Shown here one piece after another: positions 43,441-55,732 of a stretch of DNA of 64,000 bases. How positions within the stretch are numbered: the stretch's first letter is position 1; each line of letters starts with the position of its first letter. The position numbers and the translations under genes are program-made. A model generated the notes under the pieces. It was not told where the DNA came from and ran no database searches. It saw only the letters and a program-made list of their open reading frames with translations. This stretch comes from Corythucha ciliata (taxonomy: Eukaryota; Arthropoda; Insecta; Hemiptera; Tingidae): positions 23,847,009 to 23,911,008 of the forward strand of contig CM075938.1 of assembly GCA_038030265.1 (NCBI GenBank), given 5' to 3'.

Positions 43441-44965
43441 CAGGGTGGTCGGTTTTGAGATGCAAAAAAAAAATTGGGTAATAGTACACCGAAAATGGGA
43501 TAAAAAAGTCTTATTCGGATAGTGGCCTATCTCTTTTTGTTTTCGAGTAATAATTTTTTTAGTGATTTTTAGGCGCAACTGTATTTTTTGCCGAAAAACT
43601 GTTATTTCTCAGCTTCTACTTCACGTTTTTCCAAAAGTGATGGCAGTTTCGTAATCTACAGAAAATTTTCTACGGGATGAATGCAAAATCATTATTCTAA
43701 ATTGTCATAAACGCCTGAAAACGTTACGTTTTCGTTGCGTTAATGCAAAAAAACCAAGAATTTGACTTCACAAAACAATTTACTGTGTCACCAAAAATGT
43801 CTTCACACGTTGTCAAACGACATAAAAACTTCTCCGTTTTCCCAGCTTTCCAACGGTGTACTCGAAAGTGGAATTATCTCCCTCCTTCGACGAGAAAATT
43901 CGAAAAGAAGCGAAAAAGTCATACATTTTGGGCTAAAAAAGTGAATAACAAGAGGTGCAAAAATTCATTTGTTTGGCTCTCTTTCTTGAGAAATCCAAGC
44001 TCTGGCACTATAAAAATTAAAATGTATTGCATTTGAAGAATAAACAACAAACAAACAAATTAATAAAATTGACGAAGAGGTGGGCGAATTTAGTGCGTCT
44101 GCTGGTTTTTTATGGGTCGGAGAGACCGATTAATAGGCCCACATTTCTTTGAAGGAACGGGGCAAGGCTACCTGCATTTCCTGCAAGTCGAATTGCCACG
44201 TCTTCTTGACGGAATGGACCCAGAGCTGAGGGAACAAATTATTTTCCAGCAAGACGGTGATTTCGGTCTCCGACGATCCCAGCCCAGACCCCATAAAAAT
44301 CCAACAGACGCCCTAAATTCGCACACCTCTTCGTCCATTTTATTAATTTGTTTGTTTGTTGTTTATTCGTCAAATGCAATACATTTTAATTTTTATAGTG
44401 CCAGAGCTTGGATTTCTCAAGAAAGAGAGCCAAACAATTGAATTTTCGCACCTGTTATTATTGACATTTTTAGCCCAAAATGTATGACTTTTTCGCTTCT
44501 TTTCGAATTTTCTCGTCGAAGGAGGGAGATAATTCCACTTTCGAGTACACCGTTGGAAAGCTGGGAAAACGGAGAAGTTTTTATGTCGTTTGACAACGTG
44601 TGAAGACATTTTTGGTGACACAGTAAATTGTTTTGTGATGTCAAATTCGTGGTTTTTTTGCATTAACGCAGTGAAAACGTTACGTTTTTAGGCGTTTATG
44701 ACAATTTAGAATATTGATTTTGCGTTCATCCCGTAGAAAATTTTCCGTAGATTACAAAACTGCCATCACTTTTGGAAAAACGTGAAGTAGAAGCTGAGAA
44801 ATAACAGTTTTTCGGCGAAAAATACAGTTGCGCATAAAAATCACTAAAAAAATCATTACTCGAAAGCAAAAAGAGATAGGCCACTATCCGAATAGGACTT
44901 TTTTATCCCATTTTTGGTGTACTATTACCCAATTTTTTTTTTGCATCTCAAAACCGACCACCCTG
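43441..44965 (+). mobile_element. Mariner/Tc1-type relic with ~0.68-kb inverted repeats
   Basis: Termini CAGGGTGGTCGGTTTTGAGA and its inverse, with a TA duplication on both sides; copy A has the intact empty site near 37111. The arms (43441-44125, 44280-44965) each carry a mirrored 97-codon frame. The middle (44130-44270) encodes PHFFEGTGQGYLHFLQVELP and IIFQQDGD, matching the transposase region around the second catalytic Asp of mariner-like enzymes. The rest of the transposase is absent, so this is a non-autonomous deletion derivative. Confidence 0.9.
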
Positions 44966-47805
44966 TATAACGGCTTCAGTTGCGTAACAAAGTCAGCGAG
45001 CACACGGGGCGCAGCTAAAATTTCAAATCTCCTCGCCCCGCCATAACCAACCACCACCTTTTTAGGTACCATTACCTAAATCGTAAACCAACGTAATATT
45101 CTATATCTGAGACTTTTCGGGTACGGTTAAACTGATTATTGGACCCGCGGCCGACCATCTCCATTGTCAAAGGCACGGAAATGCGAAGGTGCACCCAAAC
45201 GGCCGCACTTAATAGTTTCTTGCAGGGGACCGCAGGATCCCGGTAAAAATGGGATATTTAAAGGAACGAAATCCACAAAATTGAGGTTTTAAAGGGCGGA
45301 ATTAGTTTTTCGAACAAGCCAAAGATTTTTATAGAAAGAGCAAAAGGCATGAAAGTTGGTTTTGGAAAGAGTGAACGTGAAATAGGCGTATGAAATGGGC
45401 AACATTAGAGAAATTTCGTTATGATTTGAAGGAGCCAAATCCGTACATTTATTTATGGAAAAGCGAAAATCAATCTACGACGTCATTGGTTTCAAAAGGG
45501 CCAAAATCACGACGTTTGGTTTTTCAACGAGCCAAATTAGTTTTTCGAACTAACGAAACCAGTGGATCTGATTTGGAAGAGCTATATCTTTCTCTTCTGG
45601 GGGTCAACCATGAGCTAGCGTAAAAATACCGTCAAAACGCGGTATCTATGGCGTTATAACATTATTTTTGATAGAGCGTCCTTAGTTACCGCTTGCGTTA
45701 ATTTTTTAACGCTACTCATGGTTGACCCCCTGATAACGCGTGGCCACTAAAGCTAGAGGGAAAATTGCTCCCGCCAGAGTGCCAAATGACATTTGGTCCC
45801 ACAATTTGGCGCTTTGGAAAACGCTTATGAAGAAATAAACAAATAGTTAATTAAACCAAATGAAAACTATGTATATCTACGTTCGTTTCCTTGGTTATGT
45901 ATATCTGGTCAATCACGACATAATAGTAATGAATAGTGGACGAATGGTTCTAGCAGACTAAAGGCCGGTGCACAATTGACGGGAACGGAACGGGAAGCTT
46001 TCCGTTTCGGGACCGGGTACGGGAAAGGAGAGTCGATTGATTCACAATTGACGCGAAAGCGAAAATATTCTGCTTTTCGTCGTGGAGGAAGGAAACATAT
46101 GGAGAGGCTCAAGTGTAGAGAATCTGTCCAATGATAGTGAAAGATTCTTTGAGTAAACTGGGAAAATATCAGGATATTTTAAAAAATGTCAGTTTTTGAC
46201 AACTGTTCAAAGCTAGACTACATTGGCCATGGTGCTCCCAGCGCCGGGAAAATTCCTCTATAACTGAGTGAAGTAACTTAGTTTAATACTTCATGCTTAT
46301 TTTACTCGTGCCCTTCGCAATGTTTTGATAAAAATCCATTGTTATACCAAAAAATGAGGTATTTAAGCCCATTTTGAGTGCCTAAAAGAAGATACGAAAG
46401 CTATTCCAAGAATGTTTTTTTCAGCTTATTCCACTTTTATTTGTCTTTCCTCATAGATTAGCGTAGTAAAAGTGAATTAAGCTGAAAAAAAAGGTTTTAG
46501 GAATGGCTCTTGATCTTCTTGTAGGCATTCAAAATGGGCTTAATTGCCTCATTTTTTGGTATAACCATGGATTTTTCTCAAAACATTGCGAAGGACAAGA
46601 GTAAAATAAGCATGAAGTATTAAACTAAGTTACTTCACTCAGTTTTAGAGGAATTTGCCCGGCGCTGGGAGCACCATGGCCAATGTAGTCTAGCTTTGAA
46701 CAGTTGTCAAAAACTGACATTTTTTAAAATATCCTGATATTTTCCCAGTTTACTCAAAGAATCTTTCACTATCATTGGACAAAATGTCTTTACTCACACA
46801 GAAAAAGGGTGCTCTTTTCAGTGGTGTCGTTCGATTTCACCTAGGACGCTTACTTCCCATGTTACACCTGTTTTTGTTGCGAAAACCCGTGATGTGCTAA
46901 AAACAACAAATTGATTATCTCGGCTAGGAATCGAAATCTGACCTCAGGACATAGGAAATTTTTTGTTGCATTTTGGACGTACAACCTCCCCTCTCATTTT
47001 TTTTTAACCAAGTACGAATCCCCGGTATTTGAGTGCTACGGGTCTTGAAAAGTTACCCTACCAATAAAATCTCGCTTTTTGGCGAGATTAAGTATTTTGT
47101 TGACTGGTTGTATTTCCTGAACTAACAGACCCAGGATGCTCGGGCTGGGCTTTAATTGTAGCAAATTTAGTTGGCTTTAACAATGTATACTGTGGTCATG
47201 CTCGAAAAGCGCTTTCTTCTGGTAGTTTTGTTAAAAAAAGAGAAAAAAGTGATGAAATTTCTTGGTTTTTCGAGTGCCACGAGTTGAGCACAAGGTTTTG
47301 AGGGTTGCAAACTTGAGTATAAACTACTCTCATTGGCCCTAACAACATGCAAAAAAAAAAAAATTACATGCATATTTGCGATGTTTGATGTTTATATTGA
47401 CTGGCCTATAGTGAGAATCAGAATCAGAAAGAAAATTATTGAAGTAAATCCAATAGAAAATTGAAGGATACCCCAGGAGGCCGTTTCACTTAGTCGTCAC
47501 ATGAGCGCTGGTGTATTTATGAAAGATGTCAATACTAGAGAACCTATAATCAAACAGGTAAAATCACAGACGCCATGTTCGCTCTTATTAATTATCAGTC
47601 TTGTAAAATCAACCTTTTGTTGATGTTTTGTGGATGTCAACAAACCACCCCCAACCATTCTTATTAAACTGATAAGAACGAACTACTCGTCTACTCGTTT
47701 TTAAAGGTTCCTTACCTATACTATAAGGCCAGCTCACGGCCATATTGGGGTAGATAAATTATCATAAATTTCATGTTTTTAAATAGCTTCCTAGGAAACC
47801 CAGCT

Positions 47806-48085
47806 CAGGCGCGTAGCCAGGGGGGGGGGGTCCACCGGGTCCGGACCTCCCCCCCCCCCCGAAATTTCAGATTTATTTCTCATGTTCTGAAGGAGACTTT
47901 TTATTTTCAATTTCTCCGCTCACGCATTGGAATAATATCGCACAATAATGATGATAGTAATGATAATAATATGTAGTTAAAAACTGAAGAGAGTAGGCAT
48001 AGAGAGGAAATACCCCCCCCCCCGCCACAACGGACCTACATCGGACCCCCCCCCCCTCCCAAAAGAAATCCTGGCTACGCGCCTG
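47806..48085. mobile_element. hAT-type MITE (copy B)
   Basis: Same termini and ACCCAGCT duplication as at 40704; homopolymer lengths differ by one or two bases. Confidence 0.9.
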
Positions 48086-48599
48086 ACCCAGCTGACAGTG
48101 CTTGCTTAGCGACTGCCTTTCGACCAATAGAATTCAGTTGAGGTGTAAATTATAGATAATATTTTGGGCTCGCCTCAAAAGCCTCGTGGGACACTCCATA
48201 GTACTTCCACTTCCATGCACCCCTCCTACCCACTAAATATAAATTTTATCTACCCCAAAATGCCGGATGGGCTCTTGGGATGGGCTCACTCGGTTGTATA
48301 GTTACCTTACTCAAGAGAACTTCCAGGCGAATCAAAAATCTCCACTAGTGGGCGGGGCCTATTTATACACCTCCTGAATGCTATTGGTCGGGAGGCTTCA
48401 AATATGATTTTTTTTTCTCTTTTTTAATGCGGGAATCGTGCTGAATTTCACATGATTGGATATTTTTATTTTCTGGCCACGTGGCGGGGCAATTTTTGAC
48501 TCCCTCACACACATGGCTATATTCGCCAATTGACAAATCAATGTTCTGCAGAATAAGTTTTCTAATCGAAGCGTTATTATGTAGAGCCACACTTGTTTT

Positions 48600-48740
48600 T
48601 TGAACAAGCGAAATCTGTAAAAATGTTTCTACAAAGAGCTAAGGGTACGAAATTTGGTTTATGAAATTGCAAAAATCCGTGAAATTGGATTTTGAAGGAG
48701 CAAAATCAGTGGGATTGCGTTATGGAAGAGCGAAGTGTCC
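48600..48740 (+). repeat. Family 2 repeat patch
   Basis: Three or four decayed units such as AAATCCGTGAAATTGGATTT with GAAGGAGC. Confidence 0.6.
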
Positions 48741-48849
48741 AAAAAGTAGGACAAAAAAGAGGACAGTTTTGACCTCTCCCCGGACTCCTGCAAAATGAAC
48801 TTGGACGTCTCCGGACGCTCCAAAAAGTTAGCATGACCGGCGAAAGTAG

Positions 48850-50103
48850 GACGTCTGGTCTCCCTAGTCCTAATACTCCTATCAGTCAAATATGACACAA
48901 ATCCAGACAAGTCTCTCCAAAGTGACCCTCATGGTGGCTAACTCCTGGATCATGGTGAAGTGATCCACTTGATCAAACGCCTGATTAAAATCTACCAGCA
49001 CTAGGTTCGTTAACATCCGAGAGTCCAGGGACTTCAGATATAACATCATGCCCACAATATTAAGCAGCGCCGTCTGGGTGCTATACCCCTTTCTGAAGCC
49101 GGACTGCAAGAGATCCAACAATATGTATGTTTGACTCCAGGGACTACGAGAGCTGGTCGTTTACTCTCCTCTCCAACACCTTATAGTCAACGAACACAAA
49201 ATTGAAATGGGACGAAAAACGAAAAAAAGATAGGCCCTCACCCACACGTTCTCCATAAAGTTGAGAACAAACCAATTTGAAGAAAAGCCTTAAACAAATG
49301 AGCAATCACTGGTAATAGGAACTGTGAAGACCCAACCTGAACTGAGACATTTGCAGTCCATCAACATCCCTAACCTCCTCGGATCTAGAACGGGCCAAAA
49401 GGTAAAGAACATCGTTCACATTCATATTACCAACGAAGTTCGAGTCACGAAACGGAATCGAATCAAGAATCTAGGAAAAAGACCGAGAATTATACCCTCA
49501 GAAGCACCCGCGCCAACAAAACACTCATCAAGACCATCCAGACCAGAGATGCCCGGAAGAAGACAGTCAACCCGACGTCCGCCAACGCCCCAACCTCTTG
49601 AACTCATTCCCCAATTTCATCCATCAGGCACGATTTTCACGGAATGCCAAGCGGAAATATAGCTTGCCACGCCTCCCTATAGTCATAGCAGAAACCGTGT
49701 TCCTCAACTCTCTGTATAACGTCTCCAAAATACTGCGTGCTTGTCCCTTTGCGCTCTGCCCCTCAAACTATTCCTCTTAAGCATGAGCCTCTGAATCTCA
49801 TCAATGATCCTGGGATTCCGAAAAACAAGGAACTTTGGTTACCCGGATCCGAAAAATCTAAAATAAAAATAATTCCTATTTTTTACGACATTGCCTCCAG
49901 TAAATTAGCTCTAAATGTAACCGAACGGTCGAACTCCACGAAAACTTATCCGTTTGATCTGCTTTCGACGATGCGTTCACAATCACAATCTGCGAGATGA
50001 ACGAAAAATGGTCCGAGATGCTGTAGCACGCTCCATATTGGTCGTTGAAAAATACTTTGAATAAAGAAGATGTAGAAAATTTAATGCCGTGCCTGTATTG
50101 CAT
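48850..50103 (-). mobile_element. Relic of a Jockey/CR1-like non-LTR retrotransposon
   Basis: Minus-strand order fits one element. Near 50020-50000 an endonuclease-like SDHFSFISQI. Near 49830-49700 the linker PRIIDEIQRLMLKRNSLRGR then HAVFWRRYTE, typical of the segment between endonuclease and RT. At 49121-48882 SGFRKGYSTQTALL and DFNQAFDQVDH, the RT motifs. Then SYLTDRS in a shifted frame. Frameshifts and stops throughout; the catalytic half of RT is missing. Confidence 0.75.
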
Positions 50104-50299
50104 GGGAGGTTTTTCTTTAAAGCCGATGTTTCCAGGAATAGTTAGAAATGAGTGAACAAATTGCTGAAAAATCTTTCGTTTTTCGGTTTAAAAATTTACA
50201 TTTTTTCTCAAACACTCCTTACCTATATACATATACAAGATAACAAAATAAAAAATTATGCCGAACCTTTTGCAAGGTAAAATTCAAATTTACCGGACT

Positions 50300-50612
50300 A
50301 ATAATAGGGGTATTCATGAAAAATGTTAAACCTTGTATTTTTTATATGCTAAATTCCGAACAGATGGGTAAGGCCATAGAAACGGAGAAACTGAACACAA
50401 AATATACGAAATAACAGGGGGCTTATTCTCTAACTCCGAAGCAACAGCTTTTTCGAAGTCATATGTTTATTTCATTGATTTTCTTCAAACAAATGAATGA
50501 AATAAACACATGGCTGGCGAAAAAAATATTGCTTGTTGTTAAAGAATAGGCCCCCAGGGTTTACGTCGATCGATAACATATGTTAAACTTCAGAGCATGA
50601 ATACCCCTAATA
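50300..50612. mobile_element. Nested MITEs
   Basis: Outer inverted repeats TAGGGGTATTCATG near 50304-50318 and CATGAATACCCCTA near 50597-50611 enclose a second element at 50417-50555 with ends GGGGGCTTATTCTCTAAC / GTTAAAGAATAGGCCCCC. The inner one is the same family as 25297. Confidence 0.85.
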
Positions 50613-52640
50613 TAAATAAAAAATCTCTAATAATAAAAATCATATGCAATACTCATAACATAGGGAATAACAGTAAGCTCATGCATGTGTAATCTCGACG
50701 AGCGAAGAATGTTGAATGCAAGCTGCATGAGAAATAAAAGTTTTTCGAGAAAAAAAAGAACGCTTAGGTACCTGCTCCAAAGAATCACTAAACAAAAAAT
50801 CAAAAACAAAATGTGATAGATACGTGTCTCATACGTAAAGTGATCAGCGGATGAGGTGTAGAAGAGAAGGAATGCATAAAACGCAAAATAGAGGTACATA
50901 TTTCAAAAAGGTTCCGGAGGATTGCTTTCATATAAGTGGGTTAAAAAAAAATGGATCGTTGAATGGCATTGCTGTGCATGGTCACAAATAACCGGTAATT
51001 GGTCATTACAAAATCATCCCAGCTTAAATGGTAAGCGAACCATGACGCGACCATAAAGCGACGACCGATGACAAGAAATCAGTTGTTACTACGACTTATT
51101 TGAATGGTTCTGTTTTTCTGTTGCACTTGATATAAGGCATAGGGGACCTATACATTTTAAATCGAATTCCTTGGTACGAAGCTCGAATAAGAACTAGTGT
51201 TTTAACAAAAAATAATTGGTCGTATTAAGATCGACTAATTTGAAAGCCGCAAAGGAAGAGGCGCAATCCCGTCAACTTATAATGACGGGCCTCAACGGGA
51301 ATAAAAGAAGCTCGTTAGCTCCTGAAAAAAAATCTTTGGTTCTCGATTTTTTTTTTAGTTGAGAAGTCTTTGAACTTGATTGTTTCTTTCTGATTTTTAA
51401 CTCGTTCACTTAAAAGGATTATAAGCATCGCTTTTCACCCATAGAGACACTGATTTAACTAATAAAACCGGTCAATCTTCTACTTACTATGAAAGAGGAC
51501 CTACTGGAACATTATCTTAACACCTGCATTTAACGGTTCTCGAACGAAAGTGCCAAGAAGACAGCTCCCCCGCCTTCTCCAAGCATCATCATCAGAAGAA
51601 GTGCGTGTCCCAAAACTAGGGTTAAAATTATCACGTCGACGTTTCTAGTTATAGAACTCGTCAGACGAATCCTCGTAGACGCCAGTCTCAATTAGAATCC
51701 GCAGCAATGTTTTGTTCCTCACCTCCAGAGTGATAAGTTCTTTACAATCAAAATAGCGATTGATGTGGACCATTAGGTATATAAGTTGTGAGAGGGGGAC
51801 CTACATTATATGTTTTGAACAATAAAAAAAAAGTATTTATAGATTGTTTCCTAGACTTCCGAACAAAGCCGCCTTCCTTGAAAGAAAAAAAAATCGAGAA
51901 TATTGGCCCACTGTGAGCGAGCTCATTTATCCGAACCTCAATGCAGCAACCCCTATGAGGGGGTTATTTGATTGGAAGACAAGTGGCTGGGAAAGGTACC
52001 CCTCTTAAGAGCCATTAACGCCTTCGATTTTTTTTTCCTAAGAGTAATAATAGGTCTTTCTATCGTCCGCTCTTTGAACAAATAATGTCCAGGCAATATA
52101 AAAAAGAGTAACAATAACAATGAGGGGAAAAAGAAGAAGAACAAAAGGGGGTGAAAAGAGAACGGTAGGTGGTCCTTTGTTTCCCATTTGACGAAATCAC
52201 CCCTGCCAGTAAGTAAACTCACAGGAAACATTGTGACTGTGGGAGGGGACTAAATATCTCATAAAGTGCTCCTCAAAAGAGGTTGAGCTGATTTTTCCAC
52301 CAAACACACTTTTCAGGTGACGGAGGCCGGGAGTTGCCTTCCACGGAAGTTTGAGTGATTGTAAGCCGAAGTTCCTGGAATTATTATCGAAGATTTCCAG
52401 AATTGCTGTAGGGTGACCACCAATTTAAATACGCTTATACACGCAATACACGCTTATACGCTTTTAACACAATACTTGTGTCTGACACAACTTTTAACTT
52501 TACAGCTACATTAACAGCAGCGTAACTATGGAATATTATTGTTATATTAGGTCTGTTCCAGCAGATAATATTTGAATGCTCCTCTCCAAACTTTCAGAAC
52601 TAACTACAACCAATTACTTTGCAGTCTCCTTTAATCGTCG
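50613..52640. other. No gene seen
   Basis: AT-rich sequence without splice-supported coding or clear repeats. Open frames (50627-50899 minus, 51953-52231 minus) are composed of low-complexity residues. Confidence 0.5.
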
Positions 52641-52920
52641 AATGCAAAAGAACGCGCCTCAAGCGGGATCCAAGAACGCCACATAAGAAATGGCATTGTC
52701 CCGTCATAGCAACCGCACTTGCGGCATTTCTTCCCGACAACTCAGAATAGGCCCCTATTTAGTAATTTTCTTTCGAAAAAAAATTTTTTCCAGCGATTTT
52801 TAATTTTTATGTTACTTCCTTATTCTTGGCCGGTCCAATACCAAAGTGCATTGCCCCCCCCCCCGCCCACAAAGGGCTTTTTAGTGATCCAATCCCGTGA
52901 AATTGGTATTGAAATTGGTG
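52640..52920. repeat. MITE copy inverted relative to 58060-58380
   Basis: From CGCGCCTCAAGCGGGATCC through CCCGACAACTCAGAATAGGC to AATCCCGTGAAATTGGTATT, including a poly-C run; the inverse is at 58075-58355. The terminal 25 bases of the left end are missing here. Confidence 0.85.
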
Positions 52921-52969
52921 CCTTGGCATTTCCCACAGTGCCTGATTGCGGCTATCACTGGGAAAACGA

Positions 52970-53470
52970 GTCGGTTTTTTGGCTCGGTCAAAGTGAATAC
53001 TTGGTTGGGTTAACCGAACTTTTTGACCAAGTAATGACCGTCTAACTGCGTTGAATCAAATACTGACCGAGTTCTAGGCCACAATAAGCCATGATGAACG
53101 AGTGGACCTGTGAATCACACGAATAATAACCGAGTATCTGGTTAAATAAGGCACCAACCGTGTCCGTGGCACTCGGTTAAAGACAGCGAGGCGTCTGCGT
53201 TACCCGAGTAAGAGAATAATCCCCACTACTTCTCAGTGACCTTCGGATGATTTTACCGAGTAAACAGGTTATGGTACAACAAACCCTGTCGACTCGGTTA
53301 GAAAATGAATGAATATGGCTGCTCACCCGATGTTTTGACCTAGTGGAAACGACCGTTAATTTTAGCTGACCAAGTAGGTTTGTCGGCGGGAAACAAAACT
53401 ACCGAGTAGCACGTGTCTAGTTGGTTTTCGTATTGCGTCAGTCGGATTCGGGCTAGTCAGTGCTCGTTCA
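52970..53470. repeat. Palindromic half-site array 1
   Basis: Roughly 19 sites of the type ACCGAGTA or TACTCGGTTA, alternating strand, spaced about 20-30 bases, strongly decayed. Confidence 0.7.
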
Positions 53471-53536
53471 GTGATGAGTGATTAAATGAAAATAACAGGG
53501 TTCCATCTATACTGTGCCAATTTCATCATAATAACA

Positions 53537-54127
53537 ATGACCGACGTAGCCGATTTACTTAAGAGTGGAAAATTCCTGAAGCGGAAATTAAGGAAATTAC
53601 AGGTAAGCAATTTTTTTTACTGTCGCATGTTTTTTTAAGTTTCCATTTTTAATTATTATATAATAATTTATTAGAACTATAACTTCGGCTTAAACCAGTA
53701 GCAGAGCTTAGCCCTCATGCCTAATGATGAGCCTCTCAGCGGTGAGCAATTTTTTCTTACTTTTTAACTTGCATTGAAATTATTTGAAGCCCGTCTGTTC
53801 CTGCCCTATACGTAGGTAGTTCTCGGAAGTAAATTGAGCATCCAAAAAAGGCGTCGCGATGAAACACTGCTGTCTATGTGATCTACCTTTCAAACAACAA
53901 AACGGACCGGGAACTCGGACCCGGAAGAGACCGGGAGCGAGCAGTTTTGGGAATTCAACCATTCTTCTCCATCAGAAGACAGCTGGGAATCAATCAGGCA
54001 AGCCTACATCGTTACAGATGGTTTCTTACATTCATTCGACGACATTTCAGAAGCGGTCGATATTTGTTTTCAAAGGCTTTTATATGTGTTTCATCAAAGT
54101 TACCTGAATAAATGTGAACATATTTAG
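53537..54127 (+). pseudogene. Small gene-like unit with splice sites and in-frame TGA
   Basis: Possible exons 53537-53602 (ATG; MTDVADLLKSGKFLKRKLRK then LQ), 53702-53741 (QSLALMPNDEPLS) and 53820-54127. Donors GTAAGC and GTGAGC, phases compatible (0, then 1). The last exon reads VLGSKLSIQKRRRDETLLSM, a TGA at 53879-53881, then 81 open codons without any Met (including EDSWESIRQAYIVTDGFLHS and FDDISEAVDICFQRLL) to TAG at 54125-54127, overlapping AATAAA. I know no family for it. It could be a captured gene fragment, a decayed element gene, or chance; the middle acceptors are weak. Confidence 0.35.
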
Positions 54128-54199
54128 CAACTTCTGCAAACGAAATTATTTTTGGTTAATAATGCAATTCCTTGTTCGCTTTAATACCTTCATTATAGA

Positions 54200-54640
54200 G
54201 CAGGTACGGTTAATTCATTGCAACAACCGAGCAAGAAAATGACAAGAAACCTAGTGAGATTGGTTATTTTTTACCAAGCTTGGCTAGGTCATTTCTGTTA
54301 AAACAACCGAGTGAGTCGGATAAAATTAACCGTGTGTACTCGGTATAATATGACCGAGTAACTCGGTTAATAATGTTATGATTTGGTTGAATACTTTTTA
54401 CCAAGCTACTTGGTTGATGATGAAATGACTCGGGTGCAAATTTTTGACCGAGTAATCAACTTGATTTAACCGAGCACATCTACTAGGTTGAATCTGCCAA
54501 CATACTTGGTTAAAATCAAACTCGGTTAGAAATTGTGTTTAACCGGAAAATGGTACCAGGTTAAAACGACCGAACTTACTCGGGTGCAAATTATTAACCA
54601 AGTAAGCTCAGTTAAATTCAACCGAGTTTTGAGCTGTTTT
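54200..54640. repeat. Palindromic half-site array 2
   Basis: About 20 half-sites; the best unit is a perfect 15-base palindrome ACCGAGTAACTCGGT at 54353-54367. Confidence 0.75.
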
Positions 54641-54653
54641 TTCTCCCAGTATA

Positions 54654-54654
<1 letters not shown>

Positions 54655-54702
<48 letters not shown>

Positions 54703-55498
54703 TTGGATATGCTTAAGGGAAGTAGAGAAAAATATAGCGTCCCCACCCCCAAGCACCACCGGTTCAAATCACTCCACACCTCTTCAAACCGGTCAAAGAA
54801 ACCCCGGGTTGAAAGAAGCAGAAAAACCACGTTGCCTTGAGGATCCCAAAGTCCATTGCAGACCACTGACCATCAGGGCACCCCAAGAGCTCTCTGTAGC
54901 AGTCATTTTTGCTCCATATCTCGCCCCGGAGATCGACAATTTTGAACGCTTCCTTCGTGAATTTGGCGTGATTTTTTCTCAAGAGCATCCAAATCAAGTT
55001 TCGTTGTGTTTCTTGGCCCTATCACCTCCTACTGTGACGTGGAGGGGGGGGAATGTAAACTGTAGCAGAGGGCTACCTTTTTATACCCTCTTTTTACGGG
55101 CAAATAAGGTGACCGGATTCGTCTCAACACGAAAGTTTTGCAGTGAACTCAATAGTTTTACAGATTAGTTCAATATAGTTGTTTCTGTTCATTTATTAAT
55201 TTTTTTTAAAATTTGTTTATAGTAATATTATATGTATATAGAATAATTTATTATTACGTAATATTATGTATAAGGGGGTTGATCCGACCTTCCGAGTCCA
55301 ACGCCAGCAAGGCTTTGGGACTTTAGGATCCTCAAGGCAACGTGGTTTTTCTGTTTCGTTCAACCCGGGGTTTCTTTAAAGGAGCACTTGGGGCAACTTT
55401 GACCGGTTTGAAGAGGTGTGGAGTGATTTGAACCGGTGGTGCGTGGGGGTGGGGACGCTATATTTTTCTCTACTTCCCTTAAGCATATCCAAGTTTAA

Positions 55499-55529
<31 letters not shown>

Positions 55530-55530
55530 A
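54655..55530. repeat. Nested foldback with poly-T and (AAAT)n ends
   Basis: Arms 54700-54850 and 55312-55495 are reverse complements (AACTTGGATATGCTTAAGGG ... and CAACGTGGTTTTTCTG). The left flank is a T-run of about 42 bases, the right flank an (AAAT)n tract, the mirror of a retro-type tail. Confidence 0.85.
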
Positions 55531-55544
55531 GTAGCCGCAATCAG

Positions 55545-55695
55545 GCACTGTGGGAAATGCCAAGGCATTGTCCACAATGCCTAAATTTACTAGGCAATGT
55601 GGGAAATAGGTCAATAATTTCTCATATCGTCTGGCAGTTTTCAGTCAATGTGGATAATGCCTAACACGATTCAGTCAAAGTGGGAAAAGTGTGTG
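55545..55695 (+). repeat. Short repeats of the element end (GGCAATGTGGGAAAT type)
   Basis: Four or five decayed copies of a word like GGCAATGTGGGAAATGCC on both strands, continuing past the right end of the 2.65-kb element. Confidence 0.6.
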
Positions 55696-55732
55696 TGCCG
55701 CGTTTGAAGTCAGCAACAGGGCCGGATCTATA

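Larger units (their letters stand above)
41611..48554 (+). repeat. Segmental duplication, copy B
   Basis: Same block as 35285-41453. Differences: a 1525-bp element inserted at 43441; a 751-bp deletion at 46126 removing most of the left palindrome arm; scattered single-base changes. Confidence 0.95.
52921..55567. mobile_element. 2.65-kb TIR element of palindromic repeats around a gene-like unit
   Basis: Ends: CCTTGGCATTTCCCACAGTG continuing to CGGCTA (52921-52954), and the inverse at 55532-55567. Inside: two arrays of ACCGAGT/ACTCGGT half-sites (52970-53470, 54200-54640), the gene-like unit 53537-54127 between them, and a nested foldback (54655-55530). No transposase recognised. Confidence 0.75.
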
